A program made the position numbers and the translations under genes. Shown piece by piece: positions 1 through 5,491 of a stretch of DNA of 9,201 nucleotides; positions within the stretch are counted from its first letter, which is position 1, and each line of letters opens with the position of its first letter. Origin of the DNA: Firmicutes bacterium UBA993 (GTDB lineage: Bacteria > Bacillota > Dethiobacteria > DTU022); contig DBBD01000139.1 of NCBI GenBank assembly GCA_002292015.1, forward strand, positions 1 to 9,201, given 5' to 3'. The notes beneath the pieces are model-generated. The model worked only from the letters and a program-made list of their open reading frames with translations. It was not told where the DNA came from and ran no database searches.

Positions 1-107
1 CGGAGATGGACAATCGCCGCTTAAATGAGCTGCAGCACGAGATTAATCGCGATTATCAGCTGCTAATGGATAAGGTTGCTAAATATTCTGTTGAAGTACA
101 GGAATAA
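1..107 (+). CDS. 3' end of an unidentified gene (partial)
   Basis: The window opens inside a + strand reading frame. Its first complete codon is at 3-5 and it stops at TAA 105-107. The 34 visible residues begin EMDNRRLNELQHEI and end in KYSVEVQE. They are hydrophilic, rich in charged residues, Asn and Gln, and look helical or coiled-coil-like, with no cysteine or recognisable motif. Too little is present to name a family, and I do not assign one. The frame stays open to the window edge, and the following intergenic region begins directly after its stop, so it is probably a genuine gene end rather than a chance frame. It may or may not be related to the fumarase operon downstream; 198 bp separate them. 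Confidence 0.55.
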   Translation, partial: EMDNRRLNELQHEINRDYQLLMDKVAKYSVEVQE

Positions 108-109
108 AA

Positions 110-133
110 TTTAGAATTATAATAAATTCTAAA
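110..133. repeat. AT-rich 9-bp inverted repeat (stem-loop or operator)
   Basis: TTTAGAATT at 110-118 is the exact reverse complement of AATTCTAAA at 125-133, with a 6-nt centre (119-124). A perfect TATAAT lies at 118-123, across the centre of symmetry. The repeat starts 3 nt after the stop of the upstream gene. It could be a weak transcript-end structure, or a repressor site laid over a -10 element. No good -35 was found 16-18 bp upstream; TTGAAG at 91-96 is too far. The symmetry is seen directly, but the role is open. Confidence 0.5.
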
Positions 134-153
134 ATAAAGAGCAGGATTTTATT

Positions 154-159
154 TTGACA
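154..159 (+). promoter_or_regulatory. Possible -35 element (TTGACA) ahead of the fumarase operon
   Basis: A perfect TTGACA hexamer lies 147 bp before the fumarase alpha start, in the only sizeable gap ahead of the operon. At the normal 16-18 bp spacing the sequence (about 176-183) does not resemble TATAAT, so this is only half a promoter by eye. An activator-dependent or non-consensus promoter is possible. Confidence 0.25.
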
Positions 160-231
160 AGCAGAAAAAGAAATAGGGAGATAGATAGCCTTACCGGACC
201 ATTCAGGCGAAGACAACGAGGTTTTTTTAGG

Positions 232-250
232 CCGGGCGCAGTGCGCCTGG
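232..250 (+). other. GC-rich hairpin in the fumarase operon leader
   Basis: CCGGGCGC (232-239) pairs with GCGCCTGG (243-250), including one G-T pair, around a 3-nt loop AGT; the A and T flanking the central G could also pair. A run of seven T (222-228) comes just before the hairpin rather than after it. It therefore does not have the layout of an intrinsic terminator on either strand. It sits 56 nt before the fumarase alpha start and could be a leader RNA structure or a transcript-stabilising element. Confidence 0.4.
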
Positions 251-288
251 ATAGATACCGAAATGATATTGAGAAACGGTTATTACAA

Positions 289-299
289 AAAGGGAGGTG
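289..299 (+). promoter_or_regulatory. Ribosome binding site that fixes the TTG start of fumarase alpha
   Basis: AAAGGGAGGTG is a strong Shine-Dalgarno sequence. An in-frame GTG (297-299) lies within it and cannot be the start it serves. The in-frame TTG at 306 is 6 nt downstream, at proper spacing, and gives a protein beginning MREIAASVIS, the expected beginning for this family. Confidence 0.8.
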
Positions 300-305
300 T
301 TTAGT

Positions 306-1151
306 TTGCGGGAAATTGCCGCGTCTGTCATCAGTGACCAGGTGGCCGGGATGTGCCGGGAAGCAAACATCTATTTGGGAGAAGACGTTTTCAATGCCTT
401 AAAGGAGTCTCTGGAGACCGAAGAATCTCCCACGGGTAAAGAAGTTTTGAAACAGTTGATCGAAAATGTTGAAATTGCCAAGAATGAGCAAATTCCAATC
501 TGCCAGGATACAGGGTTTGCTGTTTTTTTTGTGAAGTGGGGTCAGGAGGTGCATTTGACAGGCGGATCGCTCGAAGATGCGATTCACGAGGGAGTGCGTC
601 GTGGTTACACTGAAGGATATCTACGCAAGTCGATTGTTGCTGATCCGCTTTACAAGCGCAAAAACACCGGGGACAACACCCCAGCCGTGATTTACACCGA
701 TCTGGTTCCGGGCGATAAAGTTACAATCGCTTTTGCCCCCAAGGGCGGCGGCAGTGAAAATATGAGCACGGTCAGGATGCTAAATCCTTCCGACGGCGAA
801 GCCGGAGTGATCGATTTTGTGGTCAACCATGTCAAGGCCGCCGGTCCCAATCCCTGCCCGCCAATTGTTGTCGGAGTAGGAATCGGCGGCACTTTCGACA
901 AGGTTGCTTTACTGGCTAAAAAGGCTCTTTTCAGATCGGTCGGTTCAAAAAACCCCGATGAGGCTTTTGCGGCCCTCGAGAAAAAGATTCTCAGCAAAAT
1001 TAACGATTTGGGAGTAGGCCCGCAGGGTTTTGGCGGCCGCACATTTGCCCTGGCGGTCCATATCGAAACATTTCCTTCGCATATCGCCAGCATGGCGGCC
1101 GCAGTTAACATCAACTGTCACGCCAGCCGCCATCTGGAACGCGAGCTATAA
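306..1151 (+). CDS. fumA: Fumarate hydratase class I, alpha subunit
   Basis: This is the cluster-bearing subunit of a two-subunit, [4Fe-4S]-dependent fumarase (fumarate + water to L-malate). It belongs to the Fe-S hydro-lyase family shared with tartrate dehydratase alpha and acts in the cytoplasm. The protein is 281 residues from the TTG start. Family motifs are ICQDTGFAVFF (C66), PKGGGSENMS (146-154), NPCPPIVVGVGIGGTFDK (C184) and the C-terminal NCHASRH (C271). C66, C184 and C271 match the three cysteines that hold the catalytic cluster in class I fumarases, leaving the fourth iron free for substrate. The beta subunit gene follows after 29 bp, as usual for the split form. The oxygen-labile cluster suits an anaerobe. 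The TTG start is chosen because the ribosome binding site overlaps the upstream GTG. A tartrate dehydratase is the main alternative, but the malic enzyme and SDH/FRD-like neighbours favour fumarase. Confidence 0.93.
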   Translation: MREIAASVISDQVAGMCREANIYLGEDVFNALKESLETEESPTGKEVLKQLIENVEIAKNEQIPICQDTGFAVFFVKWGQEVHLTGGSLEDAIHEGVRRGYTEGYLRKSIVADPLYKRKNTGDNTPAVIYTDLVPGDKVTIAFAPKGGGSENMSTVRMLNPSDGEAGVIDFVVNHVKAAGPNPCPPIVVGVGIGGTFDKVALLAKKALFRSVGSKNPDEAFAALEKKILSKINDLGVGPQGFGGRTFALAVHIETFPSHIASMAAAVNINCHASRHLEREL

Positions 1152-1165
1152 TAATTATTGCGAAG

Positions 1166-1172
1166 AAGGAGG
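1166..1172 (+). promoter_or_regulatory. Ribosome binding site of fumarase beta
   Basis: A full AAGGAGG sits 8 nt before the ATG at 1181 and 14 nt after the fumarase alpha stop. The near-consensus site suggests the beta subunit is translated independently and efficiently. Confidence 0.8.
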
Positions 1173-1180
1173 CTTGAAAG

Positions 1181-1732
1181 ATGGAACCGAAAAGAATCGC
1201 TGCTCCTCTTACCGATGATCTGGTACTTAGCCTGAAAGCGGGCGATAATGTATTAATCAGCGGGGTTATCTACACTGCCCGCGATGCGGCACACAAGCAA
1301 CTGGTTGAGCTGATGGATAAGGGTGAGCCTTTACCGATCGACCTGACCGGCCAATTAATTTATTATGTCGGTCCCACTCCGGCCAAACCCGGGCAGGCAA
1401 TCGGATCAGCCGGCCCGACAACGAGCGGGCGAATGGATGCCTATACACCCCAGATGTTTGAAAAAGGGATGAAAGCCTGTATCGGTAAAGGTTTGCGTAG
1501 CCAGGCGGTGAAAGATGCCATGCAGAAGCACAAAGGTGTCTACCTGGCTGCTGTTGGCGGGGCCGGGGCTTTACTGTCAAAAAAAATTAAAAAATGCGAG
1601 GTGGTCGCCTACCCCGAGCTGGGGGCGGAGGCTATTCACCGTTTAGAAGTGGAAGATTTTCCAGCCACAGTCATTAACGATGCTTATGGCAACGATCTTT
1701 ACGCCGAAGGGGCAAAGCAGTATGTCCGTTAA
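1181..1732 (+). CDS. fumB: Fumarate hydratase class I, beta subunit
   Basis: This is the second subunit of the fumarase, equivalent to the C-terminal domain of one-chain class I fumarases. It completes the substrate pocket. The protein has 183 residues, normal for the family. Recognisable blocks are the N-terminal PLTDDLVLSLKAGDNVLISG, YVGPTPAKPG (62-71), GPTTSGRMD (78-86), IGKGLRS, the glycine-rich AAVGGAGALLSKKI (123-136), YPELGAEA and FPATVINDAYGNDLY near the end. These match fumarase/tartrate dehydratase beta proteins. It follows the alpha subunit by 29 bp with its own strong ribosome binding site. A 63-bp gap then separates it from malic enzyme, the second-largest gap in the operon region after the leader. 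Cytoplasmic, with no signal peptide or membrane segment. Confidence 0.93.
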   Translation: MEPKRIAAPLTDDLVLSLKAGDNVLISGVIYTARDAAHKQLVELMDKGEPLPIDLTGQLIYYVGPTPAKPGQAIGSAGPTTSGRMDAYTPQMFEKGMKACIGKGLRSQAVKDAMQKHKGVYLAAVGGAGALLSKKIKKCEVVAYPELGAEAIHRLEVEDFPATVINDAYGNDLYAEGAKQYVR

Positions 1733-1795
1733 TGGTTATTTTGCTTTTTACATTGATAGCAATAATTGTGAGCGAAAGCGGGGATGGATTAAGAG

Positions 1796-3136
1796 ATGAG
1801 TATGAACAAAGAAGAACTGTTGGCCAAGGCAAAAAAGCCGGCCGCAGATGCAATGCGGCTGCATCCTTTCTACAAGGGTAAAATTCAGGTTGATTTAAAG
1901 TGTAGCGTGCGGGACATTAAAGATTTCGCAATCTGGTATACACCCGGTGTTGCCGAACCATGCAAAGCTATCGCGCAGAACAAGGAAGATGTATATAAGT
2001 ATACTAATAAGGCCAACTTGTTGGCGGTCGTCTCCGACGGCACCAGGGTTTTGGGTTTGGGTGATATCGGTCCTGAAGCGAGTATGCCGGTGATGGAAGG
2101 TAAAGCGCTGCTTTTTAAGTATCTGGGCGGTGTTGATGCTTTTCCGGTTTGTGTGGATACGAAAGATCCGGAAGAATTTATCAAGTTTGTTAAGATGCTT
2201 CAACCCAGCTTCGGGGGCATTAACCTGGAAGATATTGCAAGCCCTAAATGTTTTTATATTCTCGAACGACTGCAGGAAGAATGCCATATTCCGGTCTGGC
2301 ACGATGATCAGCAGGGAACAGCCATGGTTACCGTGGCCGGCCTGATCAATGCGCTTAAAATTGTCGGTAAGAAGATGAGCGACGCGAGGATGCTGATGAT
2401 GGGTGCCGGAGCAGCTAACATTTGCACCGTCAGAATGCTCAAAGCAGCCGGAGCCGATACCGGAAAGATTATCCTGGTAGACAGCCAGGGAACACTGCAC
2501 AAAGGACGTACCGAGCTAAAAGAGCAGCACCCGGCTAAGTGGGAGCTTTGCCGGACTACCAATGCCGGCAACCTGGTGGGAACAGCTGCCGAAGCAGCTG
2601 TCGGCGTCGATGTGATCATCGGTCTTTCCACTCCCGGTCCTGATACGATCAAGAAAGAATGGATCTCGAGCATGGCCGATAATGCAATTGTTTTTGCCTG
2701 TGCCAACCCGATTCCGGAAATCTGGCCCTGGGAAGCGCTCGAAGCCGGGGCGAAGATAGTTTCAACCGGTCGCTCCGATTTTCCGAACCAGGTCAACAAC
2801 TCGCTTGGCTTCCCAGCCATCTTCCGCGGTGTGCTGGATGTTCAGGCAACGAAGATCACTGATTCGATGTGTATTGCCGCTGCCGAGGAGCTGGCTGCCT
2901 GTGCACCCGATGGCGGTATGAACCCTGAAAAGATTCTCCCCACCATGGATATGTGGGAAGTCTTTCCGCGAGTGGCAACCGCGACCGCCTTAAAAGCGAT
3001 CGAAGAAGGAGTGGCCAGGCTCAAACTGAGTAAAGAAGAAATCTATAGGCTGGCCGAGGAATCAATCGGCAAGGCCCAGAAACAGACAAAAATGTTAATG
3101 GATGAAGGTTTTATACCGGCGCCGCCGACCGAATAA
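1796..3136 (+). CDS. NAD-type malic enzyme (malate to pyruvate + CO2)
   Basis: This enzyme oxidatively decarboxylates L-malate to pyruvate. It has 446 residues, the usual length of the compact bacterial form without the phosphotransacetylase-like tail. Visible features in order are IWYTPGVAEPC with the catalytic-type Y48, VSDGTRVLGLGDIG (79-92), K103 in EGKALLFKY, the metal-ligand motif NLEDIASP (E144, D145), VWHDDQQGTA (D170, D171), the Rossmann loop GAGAAN (203-208), CANPIPEI and GRSDFPNQVNN. The strand after the Rossmann loop ends in ILVDSQG. The acidic D229 there is typical of NAD rather than NADP preference, which is an inference. A GGGATGG (1781-1787) 8 nt before the ATG is a mediocre ribosome binding site; ATG 1802 is an alternative start. 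It links the fumarase product malate to pyruvate, so it lies directly on the pathway of its neighbours. Confidence 0.94.
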   Translation: MSMNKEELLAKAKKPAADAMRLHPFYKGKIQVDLKCSVRDIKDFAIWYTPGVAEPCKAIAQNKEDVYKYTNKANLLAVVSDGTRVLGLGDIGPEASMPVMEGKALLFKYLGGVDAFPVCVDTKDPEEFIKFVKMLQPSFGGINLEDIASPKCFYILERLQEECHIPVWHDDQQGTAMVTVAGLINALKIVGKKMSDARMLMMGAGAANICTVRMLKAAGADTGKIILVDSQGTLHKGRTELKEQHPAKWELCRTTNAGNLVGTAAEAAVGVDVIIGLSTPGPDTIKKEWISSMADNAIVFACANPIPEIWPWEALEAGAKIVSTGRSDFPNQVNNSLGFPAIFRGVLDVQATKITDSMCIAAAEELAACAPDGGMNPEKILPTMDMWEVFPRVATATALKAIEEGVARLKLSKEEIYRLAEESIGKAQKQTKMLMDEGFIPAPPTE

Positions 3137-3149
3137 AACCGCTTGCCTG

Positions 3150-3156
3150 AAGGAGG
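3150..3156 (+). promoter_or_regulatory. Ribosome binding site deciding the Fe-S subunit start
   Basis: AAGGAGG lies 5 nt before ATG 3162. The same frame stays open further upstream to an ATG at 3102 inside malic enzyme, but that start has no such site and would add 20 residues of unrelated sequence. The start at 3162 is therefore preferred. Confidence 0.8.
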
Positions 3157-3161
3157 ATGCA

Positions 3162-3854
3162 ATGAGCGACGAAATAAAGGACGAAATAAAGATGGTTGAT
3201 CTGTACATCATGGGCAAGCGCTATACTGTCCCGGAAACGCTGACGATCATGGACGGCATGGAATATGCCGGCTATCAACTAAAAAGAGGCTGCGGCTGCC
3301 GGGCCGGTTTCTGTGGGGCCTGTGCCACCGTTTACCGAATGGTTGGCGACTATGAACTGAAAGTGGGCCTGGCTTGTCAAACCAAGGTGGAAGACGGTAT
3401 GTATCTGGCCCAGATTCCATTTTTTCCGGGGCGCAAAGCAACGTTTGATCTCGAGGCGATTAAGCCTTCGACAGCTTACTTTGCCCAGCTCTATCCGGAG
3501 GTATATCGCTGCCTCGGTTGTAGTTCCTGTACCAAGGTTTGTCCTCAGGATATTGATGTTATGCAATATATTGCCTATATTCAGCGTGGCGATTTTGCGA
3601 AAGCGGCCGACATTTCCTTTGACTGCGTGATGTGTGGCCTTTGTGTGTCGCGCTGTCCCGTTAACATTGTGCATTACAATGCAGCATTGACCGCCAGGCG
3701 TCTGTACAGCCGCTATATTGCTAAGCCGGATGCTTTCCTGGCTGCGAGGTCAGGGGCCATTGAAGAGGGTGCCTGCGACTCGGAAATTGATGCCCTGATC
3801 AACTCAGATCAGGCAACATTACAGGATATGTATAATAAGCGGGAAATTGAATAA
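3162..3854 (+). CDS. SdhB/FrdB-like iron-sulfur subunit with three clusters
   Basis: This 230-residue electron-transfer subunit belongs to the succinate dehydrogenase/fumarate reductase Fe-S family. The N-terminal half is a plant-ferredoxin-type [2Fe-2S] domain with C46-x4-C51-x2-C54 and a fourth ligand C72 in LACQTKV; C44 is an extra cysteine. The C-terminal half carries CLGCSSCTKVCP (C117, C120, C123, C127) and CVMCGLCVSRCP (C155, C158, C161, C165). Canonical SdhB/FrdB binds a [3Fe-4S] centre at the second of these motifs and lacks the cysteine equivalent to C158. Here two complete [4Fe-4S] motifs are present. No membrane segment or signal peptide is seen. It lies 25 bp after malic enzyme and 27 bp before the flavoprotein, surely its partner. 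It lacks the C-terminal CCG domains of methanogen thiol:fumarate reductase subunit B. Its direct electron partner is not evident. Confidence 0.88.
   Translation: MSDEIKDEIKMVDLYIMGKRYTVPETLTIMDGMEYAGYQLKRGCGCRAGFCGACATVYRMVGDYELKVGLACQTKVEDGMYLAQIPFFPGRKATFDLEAIKPSTAYFAQLYPEVYRCLGCSSCTKVCPQDIDVMQYIAYIQRGDFAKAADISFDCVMCGLCVSRCPVNIVHYNAALTARRLYSRYIAKPDAFLAARSGAIEEGACDSEIDALINSDQATLQDMYNKREIE
3168..3191 (+). repeat. 12-bp perfect tandem duplication inside a gene
   Basis: GACGAAATAAAG occurs twice in immediate succession (3168-3179 and 3180-3191) and encodes DEIK-DEIK right after the start of the Fe-S subunit. Being a multiple of three, it keeps the frame. It looks like a recent slippage duplication in a tolerant N-terminal tail. 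Confidence 0.85.
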
Positions 3855-3865
3855 CAGGACCGGAG

Positions 3866-3871
3866 AGGAGG
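3866..3871 (+). promoter_or_regulatory. Ribosome binding site supporting a TTG start
   Basis: AGGAGG, within a longer purine stretch (GGAGAGGAGG), lies 10 nt before TTG 3882. No ATG or GTG is better placed; the next in-frame ATG is 28 codons later. The TTG start is therefore supported. Confidence 0.7.
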
Positions 3872-3881
3872 ATCTTAATAG

Positions 3882-5486
3882 TTGGCATATACCGGCAATA
3901 TAGGTGAATTAGTTAAAAAAGTTGAAGAAAGCAGGACCTCCCGGGTTGGTGTTCATTATCCGCGCATGACACAGGAAGAACGCCGGGATGTCCTGGAAAA
4001 ATTTCATCCCGATTATAATACCGATGGTTTTCGCAACCTGAAAGTAGGGGTAAACAAGGGGGCAAGACTGCCGGTCGAGATGGCCGATGTTTTTGAGACC
4101 TGGAGCAGGCTGCGCGACAGAAAACCGGATCTGCAGGCGGATCCTGTTTATGATGTGGATGTGCTGATCATCGGCGGGGGAGGGGCCGGAGCAGCGGCTG
4201 CTCTTGAAGCAAAAGCAGCCGGGGCCAGTGTGCTGATCGCCACCAAGTTACGTTTTGGCGATGCCAACACGATGATGGCCCAGGGTGGCATTCAGGCAGC
4301 CGATAAGGAAAATGATACCCCGGCTATCCATTATCTTGACGTTGTCGGCGGGGGCCGGTTTGAAAATATACCGGAGCTGGCCCGGGCGCTGGTGATGGAT
4401 GCCCCGCTGGTCATTAAGTGGCTGGAAGACATGGGCACCATGTTTGACAAAAAAGAAGACGGCACGATGATTACCATTCACGGGGGCGGCACCTCAAGAA
4501 AGAGAATGCACGCTGCCAGGGACTACACCGGTGCCGAAATAATGCGAACTCTGCGCGATGAAGTTTTGAACAAAGGGATAACGGTCGTTGAATTTTGTGC
4601 AGCCGTAGATTTGATCCTCGATCAGAACGGTCGCGCAGCCGGCGCTGTGCTTTTTAACCTGGAAACAGAGCAGTACCTGTCGGCCAGGGCCAAGACCGTA
4701 ATCATGGCAACCGGGGGATCAGGACGCCTGCACTACCGCGGTTTTCCAACCAGCAATCATTACGGGGCAACAGCTGACGGTTTGGTGATCGGCTACCGGG
4801 CCGGTGCAAAGATCATTTATGCCGATTCGATCCAATACCACCCAACCGGTGGAGCGTATCCACCGCAGCTGCTTGGTCTTTTGGTAACTGAAAAAACAAG
4901 AGGTTTGGGTGCTACGCCGCTTAATATCAAGGGCGAACAATTCGTATACCACCTGGAAACGCGTGACGTTGCGTCTTCCGCTATTTTAAAGGAATGCCAT
5001 GAGCGTAAATTAGGAGTGCCGCTGCCGACGGGAATCAGTTCGGTCTGGCTTGATTCACCGATTATTGAATTAACCCACGGGGAAGGAACTATCGAACGCC
5101 AGCTGCCGGCCATGATGCGCCAATTCCAGCGATTCGGCGTTGATATCCGCACCGAACCGATGTTGATTTACCCCACTTTGCATTATCAAAACGGCGGACT
5201 CCTGATCGATGAAAACGGCTTAAGCACAGTCGAGAACCTTTATGTGGCCGGTGAAGCGGCGGGCGGCATTCACGGGACAAACCGGCTGATGGGTAACTCT
5301 TTGTTGGACATAATTGTTTTCGGGCGTCGGGCCGGCAGACATGCCGCTTTTGTCAGCAAAGAAATGAGTGTTCCAGCAGGACTGAACCTGGACCATCTGG
5401 ATGCATTTCATCGCGAGCTGGAAGCTACCGGGGCAGCTGACGGTAGGGTGGGGCCAATGCTTTTGCCCCATTATACGCACCGCTAA
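3882..5486 (+). CDS. Soluble fumarate reductase/succinate dehydrogenase-type flavoprotein
   Basis: This is the FAD-containing catalytic subunit that interconverts fumarate and succinate (534 residues). Residues 1-90 are an N-terminal extension of unknown role (HPDYNTDGFRNLKVG near 42-56). The FAD-binding Rossmann motif is IIGGGGAGAAAA (96-107), followed by MMAQGG (131-136) and MATGGSG (275-281). The catalytic residues of the family are in place: H320 (QYHPTG), T336-E337 (VTEKTRG), R361 (TRDVASS), H434 (PTLHYQNGG) and R468 (GTNRLMGNSLLD). At the position of the FAD-linking His of SdhA/FrdA there is N129, so FAD is predicted to be non-covalent. After the FAD domain only about 44 residues remain, so the usual C-terminal helical domain of SdhA is missing or very short. 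No Tat signal is seen. L-aspartate oxidase is a relative, but the Fe-S subunit directly upstream argues against it. Confidence 0.88.
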   Translation: MAYTGNIGELVKKVEESRTSRVGVHYPRMTQEERRDVLEKFHPDYNTDGFRNLKVGVNKGARLPVEMADVFETWSRLRDRKPDLQADPVYDVDVLIIGGGGAGAAAALEAKAAGASVLIATKLRFGDANTMMAQGGIQAADKENDTPAIHYLDVVGGGRFENIPELARALVMDAPLVIKWLEDMGTMFDKKEDGTMITIHGGGTSRKRMHAARDYTGAEIMRTLRDEVLNKGITVVEFCAAVDLILDQNGRAAGAVLFNLETEQYLSARAKTVIMATGGSGRLHYRGFPTSNHYGATADGLVIGYRAGAKIIYADSIQYHPTGGAYPPQLLGLLVTEKTRGLGATPLNIKGEQFVYHLETRDVASSAILKECHERKLGVPLPTGISSVWLDSPIIELTHGEGTIERQLPAMMRQFQRFGVDIRTEPMLIYPTLHYQNGGLLIDENGLSTVENLYVAGEAAGGIHGTNRLMGNSLLDIIVFGRRAGRHAAFVSKEMSVPAGLNLDHLDAFHRELEATGAADGRVGPMLLPHYTHR

Positions 5487-5491
5487 ACTAC

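Noticed and set aside
221..250. Hairpin plus T-run as an intrinsic terminator
   Set aside because: The T-run precedes the hairpin on the + strand, and on the - strand an A-run would follow, so neither orientation fits.
154..402. 82-codon frame starting at TTG 154 overlapping fumarase alpha
   Set aside because: It has no ribosome binding site, its arginine-rich product resembles no family I know, and it overlaps the well-supported fumarase alpha gene out of frame.
692..1114. Minus-strand open frame opposite fumarase alpha (and similar ones opposite the malic enzyme, flavoprotein and Lon-like genes)
   Set aside because: These mirror strongly supported + strand genes, have no ribosome binding sites or recognisable motifs, and are typical shadow frames.
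1761..1772. AATAATTGTGAGC resembling half of a lac operator
   Set aside because: No matching second half is present and there is no lac-type context, so the similarity is most likely chance.
1733..1795. Possible internal promoter between fumarase beta and malic enzyme
   Set aside because: TTTACA (1747-1752) and TTGCTT (1741-1746) have no acceptable -10 hexamer at normal spacing, so the gap does not support a promoter call by eye.
3102..3161. Longer start for the Fe-S subunit inside malic enzyme
   Set aside because: It would overlap the malic enzyme end by 35 bases, while AAGGAGG sits at ideal spacing for ATG 3162.
3882..5486. Reading the flavoprotein as L-aspartate oxidase (nadB)
   Set aside because: It shares the FAD fold and a non-His linkage position, but a three-cluster Fe-S subunit directly upstream and the fumarase/malic enzyme context fit an SDH/FRD-type enzyme. 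No nadA or nadC is nearby.
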